64,000 bases of DNA from Mesorhizobium sp. CA8. Lineage in GTDB: Bacteria; Pseudomonadota; Alphaproteobacteria; Rhizobiales; Rhizobiaceae. Below the pieces are notes generated by a model, which was not told where the DNA came from, did no database searches, and worked only from the letters and a program-made list of their open reading frames with translations. The stretch covers positions 1-64,000 of the forward strand of contig NZ_JAIUHG010000022.1 of assembly GCF_020164955.1 (NCBI RefSeq). Reading direction: 5' to 3'. Below, piece by piece: positions 25,048-33,328 of this stretch (position 1 is the stretch's first letter; each line of letters starts with the position of its first letter). Made by a program: the position numbers and the translations under genes.

Positions 25048-25920
25048 ATGGATGCCATCGCCCATTCTCCCGAAGATCACCGCCGGCGCGAGCTCGGCGC
25101 CTTCCTGCGTTCCCGTCGCGAGAGGCTTTCGCCTGATACCGCCGGCATCGCCTGCGGCGCGCGGCGGCGCACGCCCGGACTGAGGCGTGAGGAAGTGGCG
25201 ATGATCGCTGGCGTCGGCACGACCTGGTACACCTGGCTGGAGCAGGGCAGGGACGTGCGGCCTTCGGTCGAGGTGCTGTCGGCTCTCTGCCAGGCGCTGC
25301 GGCTCGACGCCGCCGAGCAGCGGCATCTGTTCACGCTCGCTGGCCGCCAGCAGCCGGAGCGGCGGCGCATCGTGCAGGGCAAGGTCGAAGGACCGTTGCT
25401 GCACATGCTGCAGAGCCTGGTCCTGCAGCCCGCCTATGTCGTCGGCCCGCGCTGGGACGTGCTGGCATGGAATGACGCGGCCGTCGCCATCTTCGGTGAT
25501 TACGGCCTGCTGGAGGGCGATGCCCGCAACATCATCCACGGCGTGTTCACCGATCCGCACCGGCGCCACCTTTTGGTGGATTGGGAGCAGCTGGCGCGCG
25601 CGACCCTTGCCGCGTTCCGCGCCGAGAGCGCGACATACACCGGTGATCCGGATTTCGAACGGCTGATCGAGTTGATGATGCGCGCAAGCCCCGAGTTCCG
25701 CGAATGGTGGCCGCAGCGCGATGTGGTGCACCGGCTCTCCGGCCTGAAGCGTCTGCGGCATCCGATCGCCGGCGCGATGACGTTCGAGCATATGAGCCTG
25801 TCCATCGACGATGGCTCGGATATGCGGCTGATCGTCTACACGCCGCTTGCCGAGCAGAACTCGGTAGCGAAGCTGCAGAAATTGTTGGATGCACAATCGG
25901 TCCAGAAACGCAGCGCGTGA
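25048..25920 (+). CDS. Helix-turn-helix regulator with MmyB-like ligand-binding domain
   Basis: A 290-aa protein: an XRE-type HTH at about 12-85 ('RRRTPGLRREEVAMIAGVG' is the family signature) and a C-terminal MmyB-like PAS-type domain ('VGPRWDVLAWNDAAVAIFGDY') that binds fatty-acid-like ligands in characterised homologues. Regulators of this type usually sit divergent from, and repress, an SDR or other oxidoreductase; here the SDR pair at 23380-24944 is divergent across 103 bases. The mRNA may be leaderless. Confidence 0.92.
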   Translation: MDAIAHSPEDHRRRELGAFLRSRRERLSPDTAGIACGARRRTPGLRREEVAMIAGVGTTWYTWLEQGRDVRPSVEVLSALCQALRLDAAEQRHLFTLAGRQQPERRRIVQGKVEGPLLHMLQSLVLQPAYVVGPRWDVLAWNDAAVAIFGDYGLLEGDARNIIHGVFTDPHRRHLLVDWEQLARATLAAFRAESATYTGDPDFERLIELMMRASPEFREWWPQRDVVHRLSGLKRLRHPIAGAMTFEHMSLSIDDGSDMRLIVYTPLAEQNSVAKLQKLLDAQSVQKRSA

Positions 25921-25944
25921 GGCTGGCTGGCGGCAGCCCCCCAG

Positions 25945-26121
25945 CTTCGTCATCCACGGGCGGAGCGGCAGCGAAGCGGACGCGGAGACCCGAGGATCCA
26001 TTCCGTTACCTTAATCGAAGGGTGCAGCGGAGCAGAATTCTGGACGCTCCGAGGTCACGGAATGGATCCTCGGGTCTGCGCCGCGTCGCTTCGCTCCTTG
26101 CTCCGCCCGTGGATGACGAAG
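25945..26121. repeat. Large palindromic intergenic element, family C copy 1
   Basis: Outer arms CTTCGTCATCCACGGGCGGAG (21 bases, split: 25945-25965) and its complement at 26101-26121 enclose inner arms around ACCCGAGGATCCATTCCGT and ACGGAATGGATCCTCGGGT. It fills the gap between the regulator and rutR. A second copy with CTAGG in place of CACGG is at 34159-34374. Confidence 0.85.
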
Positions 26122-26190
26122 TGATGGGCGCCTCGGCCAATCTCCAAGGTCAGCAAAAGTTGGCCCCACATACGGGTCCACCTGTCGGCG

Positions 26191-26832
26191 CTAGCCCTTC
26201 GGTTTCAGCCCATCCAGGAACAACTGCTCCAGGAACCGGGCCGCGTCCTCGAAGCGGCCGTCGCCGCCGCGGTCGGCGCCGAGCACGGCGCGCACCTGGA
26301 CGTCGAAATCGGCATAGTGCTGCGTCGTCGCCCAGATCGAGAAGATGAGGTGCCAGGGGTCGGTGCGGGCGATCTTGCCGGCGCGCATCCAGCCCTTGAT
26401 GACGGCGGCCTTCTCGTCGACCAGGGTCTTCAACTCGCCCTCCAGCATCGGCTTGATGCGCGGCGCGCCCTGCAGGATCTCGTTGGCGAACAGCCGGCTT
26501 TCGCGCGGAAAGTCGCGCGCCATCTCAAGCTTCCTGCGGATGTAGCTTCTGAGCTCCGTCAGCGGATCGCCGATGTCGTCAAGCTCGCGCAATGGCGCCA
26601 GCCAGGTGTCGAGCAGGCGCTGCATCAACGTCTCGTGAATGTCCTCCTTGCGGCGGAAGTAATAGAGAAGGTTGGGCTTCGACATGCCGGCGGCCTCGGC
26701 GATCTGATCGATGGTCGAGCCGCGAAAACCGTTGGCGGAGAAGACTTCGAGCGCGGCTTCGAGGATCAGCTCGCGCTTTTCCTGCTGGATGCGGGTGCGG
26801 CGGGGAGCGGAGCCTTCCATCGCCGCCGTCAT
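26191..26832 (-). CDS. rutR: RutR-like TetR family regulator of pyrimidine catabolism
   Basis: A 213-aa TetR-family protein with N-terminal HTH ('TIDQIAEAAGMSKPNLLYYF') and a C-terminal domain that is very like E. coli RutR, including 'IWATTQHYADF', 'RLFANEILQGAP' and 'GWMRAGKIARTDPWHLIF'. RutR is released from DNA by uracil. The gene is divergent from the beta-alanine-type aminotransferase gene, and the 217-base gap holds a RutR-type palindrome and two CTGGACCA repeats close to its own start, suggesting autoregulation. ATG at 26832 or 26820 is possible. Confidence 0.88.
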   Translation of the reverse strand: MTAAMEGSAPRRTRIQQEKRELILEAALEVFSANGFRGSTIDQIAEAAGMSKPNLLYYFRRKEDIHETLMQRLLDTWLAPLRELDDIGDPLTELRSYIRRKLEMARDFPRESRLFANEILQGAPRIKPMLEGELKTLVDEKAAVIKGWMRAGKIARTDPWHLIFSIWATTQHYADFDVQVRAVLGADRGGDGRFEDAARFLEQLFLDGLKPKG

Positions 26833-26851
26833 CCGTCTTCGCGCGAGCTCG

Positions 26852-26873
26852 CTGGACCAATTGTCTGGACCAG
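26852..26873 (-). promoter_or_regulatory. Possible RutR autoregulatory site
   Basis: Two direct CTGGACCA repeats (26852-26859 and 26865-26872), 13 bases apart, the second extending to the odd palindrome CTGGACCAG. They begin 20 bases upstream of the rutR start codon. Resemblance to the RutR half site GGACCA/TTGACCA is partial. Confidence 0.35.
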
Positions 26874-26955
26874 TTTTTCCTTGGGCTGTGGAGCGCGCTT
26901 TTTATGCCGCATTTCCGCTAGTAATCCCTTGTCCGCCGACAGGCGGTGCTAACGT

Positions 26956-26971
26956 TTGTCCAACCGGTCAA
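26956..26971 (+). promoter_or_regulatory. RutR-type operator before the aminotransferase gene
   Basis: TTGTCCAACCGGTCAA agrees with the E. coli RutR consensus TTGACCA-N2-TGGTCAA at 12 of 14 positions. It lies 79 bases upstream of the aminotransferase ATG and 124 bases upstream of rutR. Confidence 0.55.
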
Positions 26972-27049
26972 AATTTGCCTAGCACGAAAACGCAGCGAAG
27001 ACCAAGCGTTGGCCGCACCGAAACACGCTTACAAGGGGAAGTCTTGGTC

Positions 27050-28378
27050 ATGTCCAACCGGCTGAAAGTCACGCCGAACGATCTCAGCGCATTCTGGATG
27101 CCGTTCACGGCAAACCGCCAGTTCAAGCAGGCGCCGCGCATGTTCGTGTCCGCCAAGGACATGCATTACACCACCAGCGACGGCCGCAAGGTGCTCGACG
27201 GCACTGCGGGCCTGTGGTGTGTGAACGCCGGCCACTGCCGGCCGAAGATCACCGAGGCCATCCAGAACCAGGCTGCCGAGCTCGACTACGCGCCGGCTTT
27301 CCAGATGGGCCATCCGATCGTGTTCGAGCTGGCGAACCGGCTGGTCGATATCGCGCCCAAGGGCATGGACCATGTCTTCTTCACCAATTCCGGATCGGAA
27401 TCGGTGGATACCGCACTCAAGATGGCGATCGCCTATCACCGCGCTCGCGGCGAGGGCTCGCGCACCCGCCTGATCGGCCGCGAACGCGGCTATCACGGCG
27501 TGAATTTCGGCGGCATCTCGGTCGGCGGCATCGTCTCCAACCGCAAGATGTTCGGCACGCTGCTCGGCGGCGTCGACCATCTGCCGCATACGCATCTGCC
27601 GGAGAAGAACGCCTTCTCGAAGGGCGTTCCGGAACATGGCGCGGAACTGGCGAACGATCTCGAGCGGCTGATTGCGCTGCATGATGCTTCGACCATCGCG
27701 GCCGTCATCGTCGAGCCGGTCGCCGGCTCCACCGGCGTCATCCTGCCGCCGAAGGGCTATCTGCAGAAACTTCGAGAAATCTGCACGAAGCACGGCATAT
27801 TGTTGATTTTCGATGAAGTGATCACCGGCTTCGGCCGCCTCGGCGCGCCGTTCGCTGCGGACTATTTCGGCGTCACCCCGGACATCATGACCACCGCCAA
27901 GGGCGTCTCCAACGGCGTCATCCCGATGGGCGCGGTGTTCGTCAAGAAGGAGATCCACGACGCCTTCATGACCGGCCCGGAGCACATGATCGAGTTTTTC
28001 CACGGCTACACTTATTCGGGCAACCCGATCGCCTGCGCCGCGGCGCTCGGCACGCTGGACACCTACAAGGAAGAGGGCCTTTTGACGCGCGGCGAGGAGC
28101 TGGCGCCTTACTGGGAAGACGCGCTGCATTCGCTGAAGGGCGAACCGCATGTCATCGACATCCGCAACATCGGTCTGATCGGCGCGATCGAGCTGGCGCC
28201 GATCGCCGGCAGCCCGACCAAGCGGGCGTTCTCGGCCTTCGTCAAGGCGTTCGAACGCGGCGCGCTGATCCGCACCACCGGCGACATCATCGCGCTGTCG
28301 CCGCCGCTGATCATCAGCAAGGGCCAGATCAACGAGCTGATCGACCATGTGCGTGAGGTGCTGAGGTCGATCGACTAG
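27050..28378 (+). CDS. Omega-amino acid--pyruvate (beta-alanine) aminotransferase
   Basis: A 442-aa class III PLP aminotransferase. The PLP lysine is K284 in 'TTAKGVSNG', and 'NSGSESVDTALKMA' and 'IFDEVITGFGR' are class III landmarks. The N-terminal 'LSAFWMPFTANRQFK' and 'GTAGLWCVNAGHCRP' are characteristic of beta-alanine:pyruvate transaminase, which makes malonate semialdehyde and alanine. This fits as the step after the carbamoyl hydrolase in uracil breakdown (3-aminoisobutyrate from thymine being the other substrate). ATG 27050 has AAGGGGA upstream. It is divergent from rutR and has a RutR-type operator. Confidence 0.92.
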   Translation: MSNRLKVTPNDLSAFWMPFTANRQFKQAPRMFVSAKDMHYTTSDGRKVLDGTAGLWCVNAGHCRPKITEAIQNQAAELDYAPAFQMGHPIVFELANRLVDIAPKGMDHVFFTNSGSESVDTALKMAIAYHRARGEGSRTRLIGRERGYHGVNFGGISVGGIVSNRKMFGTLLGGVDHLPHTHLPEKNAFSKGVPEHGAELANDLERLIALHDASTIAAVIVEPVAGSTGVILPPKGYLQKLREICTKHGILLIFDEVITGFGRLGAPFAADYFGVTPDIMTTAKGVSNGVIPMGAVFVKKEIHDAFMTGPEHMIEFFHGYTYSGNPIACAAALGTLDTYKEEGLLTRGEELAPYWEDALHSLKGEPHVIDIRNIGLIGAIELAPIAGSPTKRAFSAFVKAFERGALIRTTGDIIALSPPLIISKGQINELIDHVREVLRSID

Positions 28379-28389
28379 GAGCTCCGGGA

Positions 28390-28740
28390 ATGGTCTCTGC
28401 CAAGCGCGAAGCGGCTTTGGAAAAGGAAAGGCAGTCTCTTGAGGCTGCCTATTCCGCTGCCTTGCTGGTTGCGCTTCGCGACTGCGCGGATGGCAGATGG
28501 GGACTGTTCGGCCAGAACGAAGGAACGCTTCCCGCCTCTCTTGAAAGCCGGTATTTGCCGGAAAGTGCAAAGCGGCTCGCCGCGATAGGCGACGAGCTTG
28601 TCGCGGTTCGGGAAGAAATGGGTTTTGTCGACCTGTTTGCGCCCATGCAACGACTGGCTGAACTGAGGACGGAACGCGGGCCTAATCGGCCAGGGGAGCC
28701 GCGGCTGGCGCAAATGTTCCTCGATGAATTGAAGGAATAG
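28390..28740 (+). CDS. Hypothetical protein, conserved-looking
   Basis: A 116-aa soluble protein with no signal peptide: a charged coiled-coil-like start (residues 3-30, 'EKERQSLEAAYSAAL'), a 'GRWGLFGQNE' block and a helical C-terminal half. I recall similar small proteins in Mesorhizobium but know no function. It begins 11 bases after the aminotransferase stop, so it is probably co-transcribed; codon use matches its neighbours. Confidence 0.7.
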   Translation: MVSAKREAALEKERQSLEAAYSAALLVALRDCADGRWGLFGQNEGTLPASLESRYLPESAKRLAAIGDELVAVREEMGFVDLFAPMQRLAELRTERGPNRPGEPRLAQMFLDELKE

Positions 28741-28745
28741 CACGA

Positions 28746-28764
28746 GCCTGCGAAGCACGCAGGC
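28746..28764. terminator. Hairpin between convergent genes
   Basis: GCCTGCG (28746-28752) pairs with CGCAGGC (28758-28764) around a five-base loop; a second 6-bp GGTCGG/CCGACC hairpin follows. No T-run. Possibly a bidirectional terminator. Confidence 0.35.
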
Positions 28765-28811
28765 AGGTCGGCGGGTCGCACCGACCGATCGTTTGTTGCG
28801 ATGGCAGTCAA

Positions 28812-29450
28812 TCAGGCAGGCTGCGCGCCGATGCCGGTCAGGATCACCCGCTTGATGTGTTCCTTGGCTTCCCGCCATTGCCGGTCGGAGAGCGACTTGC
28901 CGCCGTTCAGCGTCTCGATCTGGTGGCCGAAATCGGCGTAATGCTGGGTCGTGGCCCAGAGCATGTAAAGCAGATGACGCGGGTCCACCGGGTCCATCTT
29001 GCCCTCCTCGATCCAGCGCCTGATGATCTCGACGCGGCCGTCGGTCCATTCGCGCAGCGTCGATTCCATATAGTCCTGAAGCACCGGCGCGCCGTGCATC
29101 ACTTCCGAGGCCCAGACCTTCGAGCCGTCTGGGTGGCGACGCGATATTTCCATCTTGGCGTCGATGTAGGCGCTGATGCCGTCCACCGGGCCGCGCGCCG
29201 CGTCGAAGCAATTGGCCGCCTGCAGCCAGATCTCGAAAATGTTTTGAACGACGGACCGGTAGAGCTCTTCCTTGGTGGCGAAATAATAGTGGAGATTTGC
29301 CTTCGGCAGCCCCGCCAGATCGGCGATCAGCTGCATCGTGGCGCCGCCGAACCCGGCTTCCGCAAACACCTTTTCGGCGGCGAGCAGGATGGCTTTTTCA
29401 TTCTCCCGCCTTATATCCTGGCGTCGCATGGGACGGGTGGGTTCGGTCAT
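28812..29450 (-). CDS. TetR family regulator, RutR paralogue
   Basis: A 212-aa TetR-family protein with HTH 'TMQLIADLAGLPKANLHYYF' and a C-terminal domain sharing 'LWATTQHYADFGHQI' and 'DPVDPRHLLYMLW' with the RutR-like protein at 26191, so it is a paralogue. ATG 29450 has a GGGGGAGA ribosome site; the longer frame upstream runs into the operators. It is divergent from the N-carbamoyl hydrolase gene, and two palindromes of the RutR type lie in the 121-base gap. It probably senses an intermediate of the same pathway. Confidence 0.88.
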   Translation of the reverse strand: MTEPTRPMRRQDIRRENEKAILLAAEKVFAEAGFGGATMQLIADLAGLPKANLHYYFATKEELYRSVVQNIFEIWLQAANCFDAARGPVDGISAYIDAKMEISRRHPDGSKVWASEVMHGAPVLQDYMESTLREWTDGRVEIIRRWIEEGKMDPVDPRHLLYMLWATTQHYADFGHQIETLNGGKSLSDRQWREAKEHIKRVILTGIGAQPA

Positions 29451-29469
29451 GTCTCCCCCAAGATTCTCG

Positions 29470-29518
29470 TTGACCGCTTGGTCAGCTTGTGTAGTCTGAA
29501 AGCTGACCATACGGTCAG
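29470..29518. promoter_or_regulatory. Two tandem RutR-type palindromes in the divergent hydrolase promoter
   Basis: TTGACCGCTTGGTCAG (29470-29485) and CTGACCATACGGTCAG (29503-29518) each have TGACC-N4-GGTCA arms. Their centres are 33 bases apart, about three DNA turns, so two dimers could sit on the same face. Confidence 0.65.
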
Positions 29519-29571
29519 GATGCAAACCACTCAAGGGGCGACAAGACCCCTGGTGAAAATGGGAACCGCAA

Positions 29572-30822
29572 ATGGCCGCACCCGGCGAAAACCTGCGAGT
29601 GAATTCAGACCGCTTGTGGGATTCCATCATGGAGATGGCGAAGATCGGCCCCGGCATTGCCGGCGGCAACAATCGCCAGACACTGACCGATTCCGACAAG
29701 CAAGGCCGCGAGCTGTTCAAGTCCTGGTGCGATGAGGCCGGGCTCACCATGGGCGTGGACCAGATGGGCACCATGTTCATGACGCGGGCCGGCACCGATC
29801 CGGACGCGCTGCCGGTCTATGTCGGCTCCCATCTCGACACCCAGCCGACCGGCGGTAAATATGACGGCGTGCTCGGCGTACTTTCCGGCCTGGAGGTGGT
29901 GCGCTCGCTCAACGATCTCGGCATCAAGACCAGGCACCCGATCGTCGTCACCAACTGGACGAACGAGGAGGGCGCTCGTTTCGCGCCGGCGATGCTCGCC
30001 TCGGGCGTGTTCGCCGGCGTGCACACCCAGGAATATGCCTATGCCCGCAAGGATCTCGACGGCCTGACCTTCGGCGACGAGCTGAAGCGGATCGGCTGGG
30101 TGGGCGACGAGACGGTCGGGGCGCGCAAGATGCACGCCTATTTCGAATATCATATCGAGCAGGGGCCGATCCTCGAAGCCGAGAACAAGCAAATCGGTGT
30201 CGTGACCCACTGCCAGGGCCTGTGGTGGCTGGAGTTCACGCTGACCGGCAGGGAAGCGCATACCGGCTCGACGCCGATGAACATGCGCGTCAATGCAGGC
30301 CTTGCCATGGCGCGCATCCTGGAGATGGTGCAGACGGTCGCGATGGAAAACCAGCCGGGTGCCGTTGGCGGGGTGGGTCAGGTGAAGTTCTCGCCCAATT
30401 CCCGGAACGTCCTGCCGGGTACGGTGATCTTCACCGTCGACATCCGCTCGCCGGACCAGGCCAAGCTCGACGGCATGCGCGCCCGCATCGAAAAGGAAGC
30501 ACCGAAGATCTGCGAGGCGCTCGGCGTGAAATGCTCGGTCGAGGCGGTCGGCCATTTCGACCCGGTTACCTTCGATCCGACGCTGGTCGGCCGCGTGCGC
30601 ACAGCCGCCGAAAAGCTCGGTTACAGCCATATGAATATCATCTCCGGCGCCGGCCACGACGCCTGCTGGGCGGCCAAGGTGGCGCCGGCGACCATGGTCA
30701 TGTGCCCCTGCGTCGGCGGCCTCAGCCACAACGAGGCCGAGGAGATCACCAAGGAATGGGCGGCGGCGGGCGCCGACGTGCTGTTCCACGCGGTGGTGGA
30801 GACGGCGGGGATCGTCGAATGA
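29572..30822 (+). CDS. Zn-dependent N-carbamoyl-amino acid hydrolase (beta-ureidopropionase-like)
   Basis: A 416-aa M20-family amidase of the hydantoinase/carbamoylase group. Metal ligands are visible in 'GSHLDTQPTGGKYDG' (H87, D98) and in 'TNEEGARF', with further family blocks 'HIEQGPILE' and 'SGAGHDA'. In the context of PreTA and dihydropyrimidinase it should hydrolyse N-carbamoyl-beta-alanine to beta-alanine, CO2 and ammonia. Its stop is 64 bases before the dihydropyrimidinase ATG, so the two form an operon. Confidence 0.92.
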   Translation: MAAPGENLRVNSDRLWDSIMEMAKIGPGIAGGNNRQTLTDSDKQGRELFKSWCDEAGLTMGVDQMGTMFMTRAGTDPDALPVYVGSHLDTQPTGGKYDGVLGVLSGLEVVRSLNDLGIKTRHPIVVTNWTNEEGARFAPAMLASGVFAGVHTQEYAYARKDLDGLTFGDELKRIGWVGDETVGARKMHAYFEYHIEQGPILEAENKQIGVVTHCQGLWWLEFTLTGREAHTGSTPMNMRVNAGLAMARILEMVQTVAMENQPGAVGGVGQVKFSPNSRNVLPGTVIFTVDIRSPDQAKLDGMRARIEKEAPKICEALGVKCSVEAVGHFDPVTFDPTLVGRVRTAAEKLGYSHMNIISGAGHDACWAAKVAPATMVMCPCVGGLSHNEAEEITKEWAAAGADVLFHAVVETAGIVE

Positions 30823-30886
30823 CCGACTAGATCAATCACCTCGCAACGCCGCTCGCAAAGAAGCGCGAATGAACAGGGGAACAGAT

Positions 30887-32338
30887 ATGACCAAAGTCAT
30901 CCGGAATGGCACCGTCGTCACCGCCGATCGCACGTGGAAGGCCGACGTGCTTATGCAGCATGGCAAGATCGTCGCCATCGGCTCCAACCTGCACGGCGAC
31001 CATGAGTTCGACGCCACGGGCTGCTACGTCATGCCGGGCGGCATCGATCCGCACACCCATCTCGAAATGCCCTTCATGGGCACTTATTCGGCCGACGATT
31101 TCGAATCCGGCACGCGCGCCGCCCTTTCCGGCGGCACGACCATGGTAGTCGATTTCTGCCTGCCGGCGCCGCAGCAATCGCTGCTGGAAGCGCTGCAGAT
31201 GTGGGACAACAAGACCTCGAAAGCGTCCTGCGATTATTCCTTCCACATGGCGATCACCTGGTGGGGCAAGCAGGTGTTCGACGAGATGGCTCAAGTCGTC
31301 GACCGGGGCATCACCTCGTTCAAGCATTTCATGGCCTATAAGGGCGCGCTGATGGTGGACGACGACGAGATGTATTCGTCGTTCCAGCGTTGCGCCGATC
31401 TCGGCGCGCTGCCGCTGGTCCATGCCGAGAATGGCGACGTGGTTGCGGCGCTTTCGCAAAAGCTTCTAGCCGCCGGCAACAACGGCCCCGAAGGCCATGC
31501 CTATTCGCGCCCGCCGGAAGTGGAAGGCGAGGCGACAAACCGCGCCATCATGATCGCCGACATGGCGGGCGTGCCGCTCTACGTCGTGCATGTCTCCTGC
31601 GAGCAGAGCCATGAAGCGATCCGCCGCGCGCGCCAGAAGGGCATGCGCGTTTATGGCGAGCCGCTGATCCAGCACCTGACGCTTGACGAGAGCGAATATT
31701 TTAACAAGGACTGGGACCATGCGGCGCGCCGCGTGATGAGCCCGCCCTTCCGCAGCAAGTGGCACCAGGATTCGCTGTGGGCCGGCCTGCAGGCCGGCTC
31801 GCTGCAGGTAGTGGCGACCGACCATTGCTCCTTCACCACCAGCCAAAAGCGCAACGGCATCGGCGATTTCACCAAGATCCCGAACGGCACCGGGGGGCTC
31901 GAAGACCGTTTGCCGGTTTTGTGGACGCGAGGCGTCAACACCGGGCGGCTGACGATGAACGAGTTCGTCGCGGTAACCTCGACCAACATCGCCAAGATCC
32001 TCAACATGTACCCGAAGAAGGGCGCGATCGTCGAAGGCGCCGACGCCGACATTGTCGTATGGGACCCGAAGCGCAACAAGACGATCTCGGCCAAGAACCA
32101 GCAGTCGGTGATCGACTACAACGTCTTCGAAGGGTTCGAGGTGACCGGCCTGCCGCGCTTCGTCTTCTCGCGCGGCGAACTCTCGATCGAGGAAGCGGAC
32201 GTGAAGGCCAAGGTCGGCCATGGCGAGTTCGTCGCCCGCGAGCCGAACGCCGCGGTCAACCGCGCGCTGTCGACCTGGAAGGAGATTTCCGCGCCGCGCA
32301 AGGTGGAGCGAACCGGCATTCCGGCCACCGGGGTCTGA
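30887..32338 (+). CDS. hydA: Dihydropyrimidinase
   Basis: A 483-aa cyclic amidohydrolase that opens dihydrouracil to N-carbamoyl-beta-alanine. The metal-binding H-x-H is at 56 and 58 in 'GGIDPHTHLEMPF', the carboxylated lysine is K152 in 'KHFMAYKGAL', and further ligands lie in 'YVVHVSCEQ' and 'ATDHCSF'. The length is typical. ATG 30887 follows AGGGGA. Together with PreTA, the carbamoyl hydrolase and the aminotransferase it completes the reductive pathway in this window. Confidence 0.94.
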   Translation: MTKVIRNGTVVTADRTWKADVLMQHGKIVAIGSNLHGDHEFDATGCYVMPGGIDPHTHLEMPFMGTYSADDFESGTRAALSGGTTMVVDFCLPAPQQSLLEALQMWDNKTSKASCDYSFHMAITWWGKQVFDEMAQVVDRGITSFKHFMAYKGALMVDDDEMYSSFQRCADLGALPLVHAENGDVVAALSQKLLAAGNNGPEGHAYSRPPEVEGEATNRAIMIADMAGVPLYVVHVSCEQSHEAIRRARQKGMRVYGEPLIQHLTLDESEYFNKDWDHAARRVMSPPFRSKWHQDSLWAGLQAGSLQVVATDHCSFTTSQKRNGIGDFTKIPNGTGGLEDRLPVLWTRGVNTGRLTMNEFVAVTSTNIAKILNMYPKKGAIVEGADADIVVWDPKRNKTISAKNQQSVIDYNVFEGFEVTGLPRFVFSRGELSIEEADVKAKVGHGEFVAREPNAAVNRALSTWKEISAPRKVERTGIPATGV

Positions 32339-32340
32339 CC

Positions 32341-32718
32341 ATGCGGGCTCTTCATCTTGCGATCGCGGCGGCCGCGATGCTGGCCGCCGGCCAGGCTCAT
32401 GCCGCCGGCATCGACCTCAGCAAGCCTTACGGCGACAAATATGGCTGCATCAACAGGAACGGCCAGCAGGTCGCTGCCGACAAGATGCTGCTTCTGACCG
32501 ACAAGGAACTGATCACGGCGGCCAGCGCCTGCACCTTCAGCGACAAGCAGACGCAGGCCGATGGTTCGCTGGCGGTGACGGCAAAATGTGAGGCGGAGGG
32601 CGAAGAGGGGCAGGCGCCGGCCAAGTTCATCATCAAGCGCAGCGTGAAAAACGCGAAGAAGCTGATCGTGGCCGACGAGGACGGCAATGTGATGGGCGAA
32701 GTCGCGCGATGCAAATGA
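32341..32718 (+). CDS. Small secreted hypothetical protein
   Basis: A 125-aa protein with a cleavable signal (M-R-A-L start, hydrophobic run, cleavage near 'AHA' at residue 22). The mature part has four Cys that could form two disulfides and is predicted beta-rich. I recognise no family. The ATG lies two bases after the dihydropyrimidinase stop, so it is co-transcribed with it, though a role in pyrimidine use is not evident. Confidence 0.75.
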   Translation: MRALHLAIAAAAMLAAGQAHAAGIDLSKPYGDKYGCINRNGQQVAADKMLLLTDKELITAASACTFSDKQTQADGSLAVTAKCEAEGEEGQAPAKFIIKRSVKNAKKLIVADEDGNVMGEVARCK

Positions 32719-32804
32719 CGGCGATCCCGTCCGTTCCTGTGAGACGTATTCGTTCCGGCCGCATTTATGCGACGCCAAGCGATGCCGCTTGGCTGCAAAA
32801 TGCC

Positions 32805-33209
32805 CTAAGCGACGAGGCCATCCAGCTCCGGCAGCAGGACGACGCTTTCCTGCTCGTTGGGATCGGTGCGGGCGATGACCGCCGAAGAGGGGGCGCCGCT
32901 CAGATTGGCGGGCAGATGCGGCACGCCCGCCGGAATGTAGAAGAGGTCGCCCGCCTTGACGACGATGTGATGCTCGAGCCGGTCGCCGTACCAGGTGTGG
33001 ACTTCGCCGGAGAGCACGTAGATCGCCGTCTCGTGGCTTTCATGCATATGCGCCTTGGCGCGCGCGCCGGGCGGCATGGTGAGAAGATGCATGCAGATGC
33101 CGGAGGAGCCGACGGTCTCGGCCGCGATACCGGCGAAATAGCTCAGCCCCTGCTTGCCCTGATAGGTGCTTTCGGGGCGAACGAGATGACAGGTGGGTTT
33201 AGGCGACAT
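32805..33209 (-). CDS. Cupin domain protein
   Basis: A 134-aa single-cupin protein. Motif 1 is 'HMHESHETAIYVLSGE', with two His and a Glu as metal ligands, and motif 2 is 'GDLFYIPAGVPHLP'. ATG 33209 with GGAG upstream is preferred to a start 16 codons earlier. It is transcribed away from the adjacent ABC transporter genes. Its substrate is unknown; cupins next to pyrimidine or amine genes are often small isomerases, dioxygenases or sensors. Confidence 0.87.
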   Translation of the reverse strand: MSPKPTCHLVRPESTYQGKQGLSYFAGIAAETVGSSGICMHLLTMPPGARAKAHMHESHETAIYVLSGEVHTWYGDRLEHHIVVKAGDLFYIPAGVPHLPANLSGAPSSAVIARTDPNEQESVVLLPELDGLVA

Positions 33210-33328
33210 CGGCAAGGCTCCGGGCGGCGTCGATCGGGTGGGACAGGACGAGTGCAAAGCAACGCTATCATAAAATCAACCGGATTGCGGACAGCGCGTC
33301 AGCGGCTGCGAAAGGCAGGCTGCAGCCG

